A stretch of 64,000 nucleotides of DNA from UBA5070 sp035352895 (GCA_035352895.1 DAOPYN010000002.1:62001-126000); one strand, 5' to 3'; counted from the stretch's first letter, positions 9,411 through 18,575 are shown. The notes: generated from the letters alone by a model not told the origin. Translations and numbers: made by a program.

Positions 9411-9737
9411 TCAGACGAACTTATTGAGTCGTTCGGCGATCTTTTCCTTGGGAAGCGCGCCCACCAGCTGATCCACCACCTCGCCACCCTTGAAGATCAG
9501 GAGAGTGGGGATGGAACGGATCCCGAAACGCGCGGAGACATCGCCGTTGTCGTCGGTGTTGAGCTTGCCGATCTTGAACTTGCCCGCGTATTCGCCCGAA
9601 AGCGCCTCGATGGAAGGCGCGATCATGCGACAGGGCCCGCACCAGGGAGCCCAGAAGTCGACCAGCACGGGCAGGTCGGATTTGACAACTTCCGCCTCGA
9701 AGTTCGCGTCGGTGAATTCCACCACATTGCCGGCCAT
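9411..9737 (-). CDS. trxA: Thioredoxin
   Basis: Cytosolic protein-disulfide reductase of 108 residues, the normal TrxA length. WCGPC with Cys33 and Cys36, buried Asp27 (LVDFWAPW) and the cis-Pro loop SIPTLLIFKGG are all present. It starts one base after the stop of the small lipoprotein gene, with AAAGGA as ribosome site, so it is expressed with ftsY. Confidence 0.95.
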   Translation of the reverse strand: MAGNVVEFTDANFEAEVVKSDLPVLVDFWAPWCGPCRMIAPSIEALSGEYAGKFKIGKLNTDDNGDVSARFGIRSIPTLLIFKGGEVVDQLVGALPKEKIAERLNKFV

Positions 9738-9738
9738 T

Positions 9739-10053
9739 TCAGGATCCTTTCTTCACTGGGTTTGCAAGCGAGTCCGCCACGAATTCCACCCGGGTCCAGA
9801 ACCGCCGCCAGCGGTCGGGATTCTTCTGGAGTTCCCGCAGCTTCGTGCGGAAGCTCCCGAGGTCGGCACCTTCTTCTCGAAGGATCCTGGATCGCGCTTC
9901 TTTCGCATGTTCGGGCTGGCCTTCCCTGCTGGAAGAGGCCACCCGTAGACGAGCGTACAACCTAGCAAAGTCGTCCACTTCCGCCTCGGCCTTGCGGTCG
10001 CGACATCCGGACAGGAGAGCGAGTCCCACGAGCAGCAATCCGATGCGCTTCAT
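9739..10053 (-). CDS. Small lipoprotein of unknown function
   Basis: A 104-residue protein with a lipobox LLSGC (Cys17) after a short hydrophobic signal. The rest is charged and probably helical (EVDDFARLYARLRVAS, FRTKLRELQKNPDRWRRF). The ATG overlaps the ftsY stop as ATGA, so translation is coupled. Function not recognised. Confidence 0.7.
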   Translation of the reverse strand: MKRIGLLLVGLALLSGCRDRKAEAEVDDFARLYARLRVASSSREGQPEHAKEARSRILREEGADLGSFRTKLRELQKNPDRWRRFWTRVEFVADSLANPVKKGS

Positions 10054-10964
10054 CCCTCGCTCCGTTCGAACAGGGCGCGGGCGTACTCGCGCGGCTGGAA
10101 AGGGACCAGATCGTCGATCTTCTCGCCCAGGCCCAGGAACAATACAGGGGTCTGGACCACCTTGCGCAGCGAAAGGACCGCGCCTCCCTTGGCGGTACCG
10201 TCCAGCTTGGTGACCACCAAGCCGGTGAGCGGAGCGGTCTCGTGGAAAAGCTTGGCTTGGCTCACGGCATTCTGTCCGGTGTTGCCGTCCAGCACCAGCC
10301 AGACATGCTGGGGATAGGATGGATCGTGCTTGGCAACCACCTTGAGGATCTTGCCCAGCTCGGCCATCAGATCGGCGCGATTCTGGAGACGCCCGGCGGT
10401 ATCCAGGAGCACCACGTCGCAACCGCGAACCTTGGCGGAAGCAACGGCGTCGTATGCGACCGCGGCGGGATCCGCTCCGGGTTTCTGCCGCACGCAGGGC
10501 ACCTCGGCGCGGCGGCACCACTCTTCCAGCTGATCCACGGCGGCCGCCCGGAAGGTGTCGCAGGCCCCCACCAGCACGTTTCGCCCCTGCGAACGCAGAC
10601 GCTGGGCGAGCTTGCCGATGGTGGTGGTCTTTCCCGCACCGTTCACGCCCACGATCGCCACCACCTGGAGACCCTCGGAGGGCAGGAACGCCTCGGACGG
10701 TCCAAGCAGCTCCACCGCGCAATCGGCCAGCCAGTCCAGGAGTTCGTCGGTATCCCGGTACTGCCGTCCCCAGGCCCTCCTGCGCAGGCGCTCCACCAGA
10801 TCCTCGGCGGTCTCGATGCCGACATCGGCCCGCACCAGGCGCTCCACCAGATCTTCCAGGGTGGATTCGTCGATCCGACCCGTTCCCACCATCCCCTTGA
10901 GACTGCGGACCAGAGCGTCGCTGGTCCGCCCCAGTCCTTGGCGGATCCTCTCGAACAGGCTCAT
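10050..10964 (-). CDS. ftsY: FtsY, signal recognition particle receptor
   Basis: SRP receptor GTPase that docks SRP-ribosome complexes at the inner membrane for co-translational insertion. 304 residues: a short NG-type protein without the long acidic A domain of E. coli. SRP-GTPase motifs are GVNGAGKTT (G1), DTFRAAA, DTAGR (G3), TKLDGTAKGG (G4) and the closing GLGEKIDDLVPF. ATG 10964 overlaps the stop of the S41 protease gene as ATGA. Confidence 0.95.
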   Translation of the reverse strand: MSLFERIRQGLGRTSDALVRSLKGMVGTGRIDESTLEDLVERLVRADVGIETAEDLVERLRRRAWGRQYRDTDELLDWLADCAVELLGPSEAFLPSEGLQVVAIVGVNGAGKTTTIGKLAQRLRSQGRNVLVGACDTFRAAAVDQLEEWCRRAEVPCVRQKPGADPAAVAYDAVASAKVRGCDVVLLDTAGRLQNRADLMAELGKILKVVAKHDPSYPQHVWLVLDGNTGQNAVSQAKLFHETAPLTGLVVTKLDGTAKGGAVLSLRKVVQTPVLFLGLGEKIDDLVPFQPREYARALFERSEG

Positions 10965-12778
10965 TTCGCGGGGGCCGCCTTGGGCTTGGTCAGGACCTGG
11001 CGATACCGGGCCGGATCGCGCAGGAGCTTGACCGCCTCGGCCACCTGGGGATCCAGGGACAGTTCGTAGGGGGTGGATCCGCGGGTGCCGCCCACGGCCA
11101 TCAGCACTTCCCGGTTGATGCCTTCGCGGATGTAGTCGCGGTTGGTGGAGAACAGCGACTCGTTGGCCTTGCTGAGCGCGGAATCCAGTGCGTCCAGGCG
11201 CGAGCGGATGGCGGCGCGATCGGGCCCCTGGTACTTCTCGCCGCGCAGGGAATCGCGCTTGACGGACTTGCGGATCTCCTTGAGGAGCCGCGCTTCCGGC
11301 GAATCGAAGGAGAACTTGACGGAATCCGTCTGCAGGAAGCGGCGGAATTCCTCCAGCTGCGCATCGGTGGCGCGGAAGGACGTGTCCAGCTTGCCCTTGG
11401 CCAGGAGCTTGGGCTTGAGGTAGATGGCGAAGCGGAAGAACAGGTTCTTGCGCTCCAGATCCTGCTGGAAGGAGTTCAGCCGACGCCCGGTCACGCGCAC
11501 GTCCGGCAGGATGCCGCCGGCGTCCCACACCTTGCGACCCAGGATCTTGGTCCGGAAGGACTTGTGCTTGAGCGTATCCAGAGTGGTGTCCGGTGCGGAC
11601 CCGTCGTCGATCTCCGCTCCCAGGTCGTCGTCGAAGCCGGGGCCCTTGGCGGGTTTGGCGGAATCCGTCTTGGCGGAGTCGTCCGCCTGGTCGCGCAGCC
11701 AGCGGACGCCGTTTTCCTTCTTGTTGATGCAACGCCCGCTGGGAGTGTAGTAGAAGGCGGTGGTCACCTTCAGGAGATGCTTCTGGTCCATGGGGAAGAT
11801 GGTCTGCACGGAACCTTTCCCGAAGGTCTGGGTGCCCAGGACCACGCCCCGATCCCAATCCTGGATGGCTCCGGAGACGATTTCCGCCGCCGAGGCCGAA
11901 CCACCGTTGACCAGGACCACCAGGGGAGCCCCGGTGTCGACGATGGGATCGCGCTGCGAGCCCATCTCGGTGTTCTGGCTCATGATGCGTCCCTTGGTGG
12001 AGACCACCAGCCGCCCCTTGGGCAGGAACATCTCGGATACGCTCACGGCCTGGGTCAGAAGCCCTCCCGGATTGTACCGCAGGTCCAGGATGAAGGAGGT
12101 GGCTCCCTTCGCCTTGAGGTCGAGCAGGGCCTTTTCCAGTTCCTCGCCGGTGGGTTCGGAGAACTGGACCAGCTTCACGTAGCCCACCTTGCCGGGAAGC
12201 ATGCCGGCGTAGGGGACGGATTCGATGTTGATGATCTCGCGGGTGATCGTGTAAGGCATGGGCTGGGTGAATCCCTCGCGCCAGACCTTGATGGTCACCT
12301 GGGTGCCCGGCGTTCCGCGCAGCTTGGAGACGGCGTCGTCCACGGTGATCCCGCGGGTGGCCTTGCCGTCGATCTCCAGGATGCGGTCGCCGGCCTGGAT
12401 GCCCATGCGCTGGGCGGGAGTGCCGGAAAGCGGCGAGATCACGGTGAGGACGTTCTCGCGGATGCCGATGGTGATCCCCAATCCCCCGAACTTGGCCTGG
12501 GTGTGGATTTTCAGATCTTCGGATTCCTTCTCCGCGAAGTAGGCGGTGTGCGGGTCCAGGATGCTGGACATCCCACGCACGGCAGCTTCCGTCATGGAAT
12601 CCGACGGAATCTCCTCGACGTAGACGTCGTTGATCTTGACCAGCACCTTGCCCAGGCGTTCGAAGGACGAGTAGAACCCCGACTCCCTGGACGAGCCGCT
12701 GACCGCGGCGGTGGAGCTCACCGCGACGATCGCGGTGGCCAAGGCGAAATAGATGTTCGAGCGGGACGGCAAAGACAT
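10961..12778 (-). CDS. S41 C-terminal processing peptidase (CtpA/Prc family)
   Basis: Periplasmic serine protease, 605 residues. N-terminal signal anchor (about residues 8-28), a PDZ domain (LGITIGIREN to ILEIDGKATRGI) and an S41 catalytic domain with the Ser segment GGSASAAEIVSGA and the Lys in GTQTFGKGSVQ. The ~200-residue C-terminal extension has a charged Lys/Asp-rich linker (DDSAKTDSAKPAKG) and helical sequence. ATG 12778 is chosen because the signal sequence begins there rather than at 12844. First gene of the ftsY operon. Confidence 0.9.
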   Translation of the reverse strand: MSLPSRSNIYFALATAIVAVSSTAAVSGSSRESGFYSSFERLGKVLVKINDVYVEEIPSDSMTEAAVRGMSSILDPHTAYFAEKESEDLKIHTQAKFGGLGITIGIRENVLTVISPLSGTPAQRMGIQAGDRILEIDGKATRGITVDDAVSKLRGTPGTQVTIKVWREGFTQPMPYTITREIINIESVPYAGMLPGKVGYVKLVQFSEPTGEELEKALLDLKAKGATSFILDLRYNPGGLLTQAVSVSEMFLPKGRLVVSTKGRIMSQNTEMGSQRDPIVDTGAPLVVLVNGGSASAAEIVSGAIQDWDRGVVLGTQTFGKGSVQTIFPMDQKHLLKVTTAFYYTPSGRCINKKENGVRWLRDQADDSAKTDSAKPAKGPGFDDDLGAEIDDGSAPDTTLDTLKHKSFRTKILGRKVWDAGGILPDVRVTGRRLNSFQQDLERKNLFFRFAIYLKPKLLAKGKLDTSFRATDAQLEEFRRFLQTDSVKFSFDSPEARLLKEIRKSVKRDSLRGEKYQGPDRAAIRSRLDALDSALSKANESLFSTNRDYIREGINREVLMAVGGTRGSTPYELSLDPQVAEAVKLLRDPARYRQVLTKPKAAPAK

Positions 12779-12858
12779 GTCTTCGAATATAGCTTGCGAG
12801 GTCCGCCCGGCCGTTCGTACTTTCCATGCGAACCTCAACCTCAACCGCGGAGACCCAA

Positions 12859-13545
12859 ATGAGCCGCAACCTTCTCACGATCCTGATCGGCCTCGCGGGC
12901 ACGGTGTTCGCCCAGTACAACGACTATCCCACCGGCGAATACGAGTATTCCAAGAATCGGATCGTCTTCTCCCCCGTCAAGATGGTGGGCGGCATGGACC
13001 CGGCCAAGCGCGACGAAGGTCCCAAGGTGAACATCTCCTGGGTCCCCAACATCGACATCATCGATGTGCGCTACGAGCGGATCCTGGGCATCGAAGGCTC
13101 CATCGGCGTGGGTCCCCTGGCCACCTACTACGGCGATTGGGCGGGCGACTCCGTGAAGGCCACCGCCTGGGCGGCCGGCCTGTATGGACGCTACTACCTG
13201 GACCTGGCCCAGGGCGGCTACGTGCAGTTTTCCGCCCAGTGGTACTCCCAGACCGGAGCCAAGGTGCGCAACGGCTCGGGCTTCGACACCCTGGGGAACC
13301 CCCTGGCCGCGGCGAACGTCGATGTGTCCGGCCCGCAGTTCAGCCCGGTCCTGGGCTACAGCAGGATCTTCAACAAGCACCTGGTCCTGGAAGGCCAGAT
13401 GGGCTTCACCATCGGCAACTACGATCGCCAAGTGACCGGATCCCCCGTGATCACCCATGGCAAGTACACCATCAAGACCTACGAATCCAACGCCGATTGG
13501 GGCGGATTCTACTTCGCCCAGATCGCCCTCGGACTGGCTTGGTGA
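12859..13545 (+). CDS. Secreted or outer-membrane beta-barrel protein, hypothetical
   Basis: 228 residues, with a signal peptide ending VFAQ and then alternating aromatic/polar strands (IDVRYERILGIEGSIGVG, WAAGLYGRYYLDL) and a C-terminal aromatic residue in LGLAW, as is usual for outer-membrane barrels. ATG 12859 has GGAGA 7 bases upstream; another ATG at 12826 is possible but would add a polar prefix to the signal peptide. Divergent from the ctp operon with about 80 bases between them. No named family recognised. Confidence 0.6.
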   Translation: MSRNLLTILIGLAGTVFAQYNDYPTGEYEYSKNRIVFSPVKMVGGMDPAKRDEGPKVNISWVPNIDIIDVRYERILGIEGSIGVGPLATYYGDWAGDSVKATAWAAGLYGRYYLDLAQGGYVQFSAQWYSQTGAKVRNGSGFDTLGNPLAAANVDVSGPQFSPVLGYSRIFNKHLVLEGQMGFTIGNYDRQVTGSPVITHGKYTIKTYESNADWGGFYFAQIALGLAW

Positions 13546-13562
13546 TCTGATCGAGCGAAGCT

Positions 13563-13679
13563 CCGCCACCGCCCTTCGATACGATCAGCCGTTCCCTGAG
13601 CGCCGCACTGAGCCTGTCGAAGTGTGGCGCCTACGGCGCTGTATCGAAGGGCGGCTGATCACTCAGGGAACGGTGGCGG
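13563..13679. repeat. Palindromic intergenic repeat between convergent genes
   Basis: Four pairs of inverted arms: CCGCCACC (13563-13570) with GGTGGCGG (13672-13679), CGCCCTTCGATAC (13570-13582) with GTATCGAAGGGCG (13641-13653), ATCAGCC with GGCTGAT, and GTTCCCTGAG (13591-13600) with CTCAGGGAAC (13662-13671). The arms run D-A-B-C then A'-B'-C'-D', so the inner pairs cross rather than nest. The centre has CACTGAGCCTGTCGAAGTG, a sequence type found as dispersed repeats in many bacterial genomes. It could also end transcription of both flanking genes. Confidence 0.6.
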
Positions 13680-13690
13680 CCATCTGCACC

Positions 13691-14044
13691 CTATTCCTCT
13701 CTCGGCAATAGAATCAATTTCCCCTGGCAACCCTCCGGCCCGGCCACCAGGAAAACCCCGGAAGGTCGGTTGCGCACCCGGTAGACGCAGGCGTGCCCTG
13801 CCGGCACGTCGGGCTCCTCGCCATCGGGATTGGATAGGCACAGGCCCCGCTCCACCCATAAGAGCACATGGGCCCAGGCGGGAATGGGGTACTCTCGCCA
13901 GGTTCCGGGAGCGAGGCTCACGTCGATCGAGGTTCCCCCGGACAACACGGGCTGGGATGGCTGCCAATGCAGGAATCGGCCCGGGTGCTCCAGGCCCACG
14001 TCGGGATCGGGTCGGAGCACGCGCTCGGCCTGATGCAAGTCCAT
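13691..14044 (-). CDS. Cupin-like small protein
   Basis: 117 residues, rich in beta-strand with a cupin-like order: LAPGTWREYPIPAWAHVLLW, then a turn and PAGHACVYRVRN, then GVFLVAGPEG. No signal peptide. It begins 7 bases after the dehydrogenase stop and is probably cotranscribed with it. Metal-binding His residues are only partly visible, so the fold is a guess. Confidence 0.5.
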   Translation of the reverse strand: MDLHQAERVLRPDPDVGLEHPGRFLHWQPSQPVLSGGTSIDVSLAPGTWREYPIPAWAHVLLWVERGLCLSNPDGEEPDVPAGHACVYRVRNRPSGVFLVAGPEGCQGKLILLPREE

Positions 14045-14051
14045 GTGCCGG

Positions 14052-14963
14052 TCAGCCCCGGAATCCGCTCTCCTCCACGGCGCCGGTATCGGCGGTGAGA
14101 TGGCCTCGGGAGGCGACCTCGTGCACGGCGCTGATGTCCTGGTCGCCCAGCCCACGTCTGGCCGCGCGGGTGTAGAGGGACTCGGCGACCCGCGCCTGGG
14201 ACAGTTCCAGTCCAACCCCCACGGCCATCTCCAGCGCCAACCGCACGTCCTTGAGGGCGTGCTTGAGGGGGAATTCCGGACTCCATTCGCGATTCTCGAT
14301 CTTGGCGCGTTTGAACGTCAGGAAACCCGGCGCCACGTGGGTGGGGAGGATCGCCTCGTGGACGATCTCCTCGGTCAATCCGATGCGGGTGGCCAATCCG
14401 AGGGTTTCCGACCAAGCAGCCTGGGCCTGGGCCAAAAAGAGGTTGTTCACCAGCTTCAGGGAGGAGCCCGCGCCGATGGGGCCGGCATGGACGATCCGCA
14501 CGCCCATGGTCTCCAGCAACGGTCGCACGCTCTCGATATCCGCAAGCTCGCCGCCCGCGAAGAAGATCAGCTTGGCGGAAGCGGCCGCCCCGCTGGATCC
14601 GGAAACCGGCACATCCAGGAACCGTACGCCTCGGTTGACGGCGTTGGCACCCATCTGACGGGAAGTGGCGGGATCGACCGTGCTGTGGTCCACCCACAGC
14701 ACGCCCTGGGGGAGTTCGTCCAGGAAGCCTTGGGAACCCAATGCGACCTGCCTCAGAGCCACCGGATCGGCGACCATGGTGAACACCACCTGCGCGCCAT
14801 GCACCGCCGCCTTGGGGCTGGAGGCCAGTTTGCAGCCGAATTCGACCAGAGGCGCGGCTTTTTCCGCAGTCCGGTTCCAGACCGTCACTCCATGCCCGGC
14901 CTTGGCGAGATTGGCCGCCATGCGCGAACCCATGATGCCCGTACCGAGAAACGCGACATCCAT
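14052..14963 (-). CDS. 3-hydroxyisobutyrate dehydrogenase-family NAD(P)-dependent oxidoreductase
   Basis: 303 residues of the beta-hydroxyacid dehydrogenase/GLYR1 family. N-terminal Rossmann motif FLGTGIMGSRMAANLAKAG, the substrate-loop DVPVSGSSGAA, and the catalytic Lys in GSSLKLVNNLF. Such enzymes act on 3-hydroxyisobutyrate, tartronate semialdehyde, succinic semialdehyde or similar; the exact substrate is not evident. ATG 14963 is preceded by AGGAGGAG. Confidence 0.85.
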   Translation of the reverse strand: MDVAFLGTGIMGSRMAANLAKAGHGVTVWNRTAEKAAPLVEFGCKLASSPKAAVHGAQVVFTMVADPVALRQVALGSQGFLDELPQGVLWVDHSTVDPATSRQMGANAVNRGVRFLDVPVSGSSGAAASAKLIFFAGGELADIESVRPLLETMGVRIVHAGPIGAGSSLKLVNNLFLAQAQAAWSETLGLATRIGLTEEIVHEAILPTHVAPGFLTFKRAKIENREWSPEFPLKHALKDVRLALEMAVGVGLELSQARVAESLYTRAARRGLGDQDISAVHEVASRGHLTADTGAVEESGFRG

Positions 14964-15025
14964 GTTGTGCTCCTCCTCTGATCTACCGCGGCGCCCCACC
15001 GGCACCGAGAACGAACGTCCCTCCT

Positions 15026-16024
15026 TCAGGGTCCCCTGGGAAACCACGCGGAAGAATCGACTTCCACGGTAGAATCCGCAGGCATGTTTCGGAAGGCCTT
15101 CCGGAAATTGGGCAGGGAGTCCCTGATCCTGGATCCGGTGGCCTTGCCCAGCCGGCCCCCCACCGTACGCCCCCATTCCCGCCAACGCGCCACCTGCAGG
15201 GAATCCGTGGGCGACTGGGCCTGCCAGAGCGGAGCCAGAGGCTCGGCGACGATCCGCTCCGGAACCACGGTTCCCTCCGGTACCCACACCTTGGCCCGCT
15301 CCAGGATGGACCAGGCGAGCCTGCGTTCCAGGAACGAACCGGCATCCAGCGGTCCATTCCAGAAAAGCACCGTCTTCGGCTTGGATTCCAGCATCTGTCG
15401 CACGGGCTCGTCCCAACGGGTGTTGTCCAGATCGTGCGGAAGGAGCATCAGGTCCGGCAGCGAATCGGATACGTGGTGGATCACCTCCGCCCAAGCGCCG
15501 GTGGATTCGAAGACCACCGCGCGAGGAGCGGGACCGGTGCGCAATCTAGCGACGAGTCTCCTGGCCTGCCGTGCGGCCGGGGTCCACAGATCCCAGCGCA
15601 GGGAGTCCGGCGCGTGGAAGCCTCCGTCGCCCACCACCAGGCATTCCAACGGGCAGGCGGGCAGATCCACCGTGGCGCTGGACATGCCCACGAGCAGGAG
15701 GTTGGCGGAGTCGCGCCCCTGCCGTTCCAGCCAACGCGCGACCTCCATGGGATCGCCAAGGCCGTCGTGCCAGCGCCATTCCCACCGCCAGAGGGAATCG
15801 CCGGAGGCATCCAATGCAGCCAGGAATCCTTCGCGGAAGGCCGCGCCCAGGGCACCCAGATCGCCCGACAGGGGAAGGCTGGCCGCACCACGGAACAAAC
15901 GCGGGGCCTTGCGTCCTCCAGCCTGGGGCTGGGACACCGCTCCAACCAGCACCAGGGAAAGGACAAGCGATCCGAATCCCCGCACCAACAGACGTCTTGC
16001 GCCTGGGGCGCGATCGAAAGCCAT
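15026..16024 (-). CDS. Exported protein, possibly periplasmic-binding fold
   Basis: 332 residues. Basic N-terminus followed by a hydrophobic signal (GFGSLVLSLVLVGAVSQ). The body alternates strands and helices (LPLSGDLGALGAAFREGFLAAL, NLLLVGMSSATVDLPA, PKTVLFWNGPLDAGSF) in a way that recalls ABC-type substrate-binding proteins of the amino-acid-receptor class, but no signature proves it. Divergent from lptC with about 40 bases between starts. Confidence 0.5.
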   Translation of the reverse strand: MAFDRAPGARRLLVRGFGSLVLSLVLVGAVSQPQAGGRKAPRLFRGAASLPLSGDLGALGAAFREGFLAALDASGDSLWRWEWRWHDGLGDPMEVARWLERQGRDSANLLLVGMSSATVDLPACPLECLVVGDGGFHAPDSLRWDLWTPAARQARRLVARLRTGPAPRAVVFESTGAWAEVIHHVSDSLPDLMLLPHDLDNTRWDEPVRQMLESKPKTVLFWNGPLDAGSFLERRLAWSILERAKVWVPEGTVVPERIVAEPLAPLWQAQSPTDSLQVARWREWGRTVGGRLGKATGSRIRDSLPNFRKAFRNMPADSTVEVDSSAWFPRGP

Positions 16025-16044
16025 GGCGATCCAAAATAACCTAG

Positions 16045-16050
16045 TACCTT
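16045..16050 (+). promoter_or_regulatory. Candidate -10 box (TACCTT) for the lpt operon
   Basis: TACCTT in an A+T-rich patch (16030-16052), 13 bases before the lptC ATG. The patch also lies upstream of the divergent exported protein and may serve both. Confidence 0.3.
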
Positions 16051-16063
16051 TCCAATCCTGCCG

Positions 16064-16660
16064 ATGCGCAAACTTCTCTGCCTCCTTTCCGTGGTGCTCG
16101 CGAGCACCTCCTGCCGCCTGGAAAAACCGCCCAAGGTGCGGAAGGCGAACGTGCTGATCGACACCGTCGAGCCGCCCCAGAAGCCCGTGGACGCATTCTT
16201 CCGAGGTGGAGCGCGCGTCGACTTCTGGCAGTCCGACACTCTCACCTGGCGGATGGTCACCAAGACCCTGCGGCAGGATCCCACCTCGCAGCGGGTCTGG
16301 GCCGAGCCGGTGGATCTCACCGCCTACACCCAGAAGGGAGCCGTGGCGGCGCATATCGTGGCCGATTCCGGTACCATGGATCGGGGCATGCGGTTCTTCC
16401 ACGCCCGCGGCCACGTGGTGGGCTCCAACAAGACCGGGATGGAACTGGAAACCGATTCCATCATCTTCGACAAGGAATCCGACCGCATCCATACCAACGC
16501 GCGGGTGCGGGTCAAGACGGAAAACGGCGACGTGCTCACCGGCAAGGGATTCCGCTCCGACGCCTACCTCAACCGCTGGGAGATCCTCTCCGACATCCGC
16601 GGGCAGTTCAAGGACCTGGGATCGTTCCCCTTCGTGATGCCCAACGGCGGCGGCAACTGA
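16064..16660 (+). CDS. lptC: LptC-like LPS export lipoprotein
   Basis: Periplasmic component of the LPS transport bridge. 198 residues with a lipobox (STSC, Cys17) instead of the usual single membrane anchor. The body carries beta-jellyroll repeats typical of OstA/LptC proteins (MRFFHARGHVVGSNKTGMEL, IHTNARVRVKTENGDVLTGKG). First gene of lptC-lptA-lptB; its TGA shares one base with the lptA ATG (TGATG). Confidence 0.8.
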   Translation: MRKLLCLLSVVLASTSCRLEKPPKVRKANVLIDTVEPPQKPVDAFFRGGARVDFWQSDTLTWRMVTKTLRQDPTSQRVWAEPVDLTAYTQKGAVAAHIVADSGTMDRGMRFFHARGHVVGSNKTGMELETDSIIFDKESDRIHTNARVRVKTENGDVLTGKGFRSDAYLNRWEILSDIRGQFKDLGSFPFVMPNGGGN

Positions 16661-17796
16661 TGCGCACTCGTCTTGCCGTGTTGGCTCTGGCAGGTCTGGC
16701 CCTGGGCGCCAATCCCGCGGCCAAACCCGCCCCGAACGAGCCCCTGGTGCTGGACGGGGCCGACCACTTCGTGGTGCAGAACCGCGGCGCCTTCGTGGAG
16801 CTGACCGGCAACGTCCGGTTCCATCGGGGCGACGTGAAGTTCACCTCCCGCCAGGCGGTGTGGGACCGATCCATCGACCAGGTCCGCTTCGAAGGGGACT
16901 TCCGCCTGGACCACCCCTCCGGCCACCTGACCTCCGCCTCCGGTCGATACGAACGCGGTTCGGGTTCGGCCTGGGCCGAGGGGGACGCCCGGCTGGTGGA
17001 CTCCTCCGGATCGGTGAGCCTGGAAGCCGGGCTGATCCGCTACGACCGCCAAGCGCGCCTGGCCGAAGCCACCCGTTCCCCCCTGTTCCGGCGGACCACC
17101 GTGCGCGCCGGCGACACCCTTCGGGACACCACGGAGATCCGCGGCGAGAGCCTGGTGTGGAGCGAACGGGATTCCGTGGCCCAGGCCAGGGTCCATGTCC
17201 GGATCCGACGCGGCGACCTCCAGGCCCGCTGCGATACCGCCACCTTGGACCAGAAGTCCCGCAAACTCCGCCTGGAAGGCTCGCCCAGCGCGGAGCTTTC
17301 CCGGAAGACCCTTTCGGGCAGGAAGATCGTGCTGGACGTGGACATGAAGCGCGAGCGGATCGACCGCGTGCTGGTGCTCCAGGACGCACGCGGCGAGGTG
17401 GTGGGCGACGCCGACTCCACCGGATCCGTGCAGACCGCGCGGGTCTTCGGCGACACCCTCCTGGCCGAACTGGAAGGCGACGCCTTCCGCAGCCTCCTGG
17501 TGACCCGGAAGGCGCGCGGCACCAGCTTCACCAACCGCGACACATCCCGCACCGACGAGATGTGGGGAGACACCCTCCGCCTGGAATTCAGCGCGGGCAA
17601 GATGAGCCTGGCGCAGGTGCGCGGCAACGCGCGATCGATCTACCACCACCGCGAGAAGAACGCCGACAAGGGCCGCAACGAAGCCCGCGGCCGGAACATC
17701 CGCATCGCCTTCGACAACGGGCGGATCGGAAAGATCCGCATCGACGGCAACGCCAAGGGAACCTTCTATGGAACCGAACGAACCAAAGTCGACTGA
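16660..17796 (+). CDS. lptA: LptA/OstA-like periplasmic LPS transport protein
   Basis: 378 residues, about twice the size of E. coli LptA, with a signal peptide (ALAGLALGA). OstA-type jellyroll repeats are seen throughout (FVELTGNVRFHRGDVKFTS, IDQVRFEGDFRLDHPSGHL, LQARCDTATLDQKSRKLRLEG). It probably forms the bridge that carries LPS across the periplasm; the length suggests an extended bridge or a partly LptD-like protein. The 3' end overlaps lptB by 29 bases. Confidence 0.75.
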   Translation: MRTRLAVLALAGLALGANPAAKPAPNEPLVLDGADHFVVQNRGAFVELTGNVRFHRGDVKFTSRQAVWDRSIDQVRFEGDFRLDHPSGHLTSASGRYERGSGSAWAEGDARLVDSSGSVSLEAGLIRYDRQARLAEATRSPLFRRTTVRAGDTLRDTTEIRGESLVWSERDSVAQARVHVRIRRGDLQARCDTATLDQKSRKLRLEGSPSAELSRKTLSGRKIVLDVDMKRERIDRVLVLQDARGEVVGDADSTGSVQTARVFGDTLLAELEGDAFRSLLVTRKARGTSFTNRDTSRTDEMWGDTLRLEFSAGKMSLAQVRGNARSIYHHREKNADKGRNEARGRNIRIAFDNGRIGKIRIDGNAKGTFYGTERTKVD

Positions 17797-18574
17797 ACCG
17801 CAGCCGGAATCCGCGCCCGCCCCGGCCCCGACGGCACCGGCGGCACCCGTGCGGCGCATCGAAGCCTCGGACCTCCGCAAGACCTACGGCGGCCGACGGG
17901 TGGTGGATGGGGTGCATGTGAGCGTGTCGCAGGGCGAGATCGTGGGGCTCCTTGGTCCCAACGGCGCCGGCAAGACCACCACCTTCTACATGATCACCGG
18001 CCTGGTCCGGCCCGATCGCGGCAAGGTCCACCTGGACGGCAAGGACATCTCCAGGCTCCCCATGTACCGCCGAGCCCGGCGTGGACTGGGATACCTCGCG
18101 CAGGAGCCGTCCATCTTCCGCGGCCTTTCCGTCCGCGACAACATCGAGGCGGTGCTGCAGGTGCGCGGGATGCCCCGCAAGCGCCGCCACCAGCGCTGCG
18201 ACGAGCTGCTGGAGGAACTGCGGATCTCGCACCTGCACAAGTCCATCTCGCTGACCCTTTCCGGCGGCGAACGCCGTCGCCTGGAGATCGCCCGCGCCCT
18301 GGCCGCCGACCCGGCGTTCCTGCTTCTGGACGAGCCCTTCGCCGGCGTGGACCCCATCTCCATCGAGGACATCCAGACGATCGTGGCGGGGTTGCGCGAA
18401 AAGGGCCTGGGGATCCTGATCACGGACCACAACGTCCGCGAGACCCTGGCCATCACCGATCGCGCCTATATCCTTTTCGGAGGTCGGATCCTGACCGAAG
18501 GGACGTCGGAATTCCTCGCCAACGATCCCGACGCCCGCCGCCACTACCTGGGCGAGCGCTTCAGCCTGGGATAG
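17768..18574 (+). CDS. lptB: LptB, LPS export ABC transporter ATPase
   Basis: Cytosolic ATPase that powers LPS extraction with LptFG. 268 residues. A Pro/Ala-rich N-terminal tail of about 30 residues precedes the usual LptB start. Walker A GPNGAGKTT, signature LSGGERRRLEIARAL, Walker B LLLDEPFAGVDP, H-loop DHNVRE. The GER(R)R signature and DEPFAGVDPI are LptB hallmarks. lptF and lptG are not in this window. Confidence 0.9.
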   Translation: MEPNEPKSTEPQPESAPAPAPTAPAAPVRRIEASDLRKTYGGRRVVDGVHVSVSQGEIVGLLGPNGAGKTTTFYMITGLVRPDRGKVHLDGKDISRLPMYRRARRGLGYLAQEPSIFRGLSVRDNIEAVLQVRGMPRKRRHQRCDELLEELRISHLHKSISLTLSGGERRRLEIARALAADPAFLLLDEPFAGVDPISIEDIQTIVAGLREKGLGILITDHNVRETLAITDRAYILFGGRILTEGTSEFLANDPDARRHYLGERFSLG

Positions 18575-18575
18575 C

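Noticed and set aside
10050..12920. 956-codon continuous minus-strand frame appearing to extend ftsY upstream
   Set aside because: Only the last 304 codons are FtsY. The upstream part is an alternative frame of the S41 peptidase gene; the ATGA overlap at 10,961 marks the real start.
15062..15074. GGTAGAAT box before an ATG on the plus strand
   Set aside because: It lies inside the minus-strand exported-protein gene and faces no plus-strand gene.
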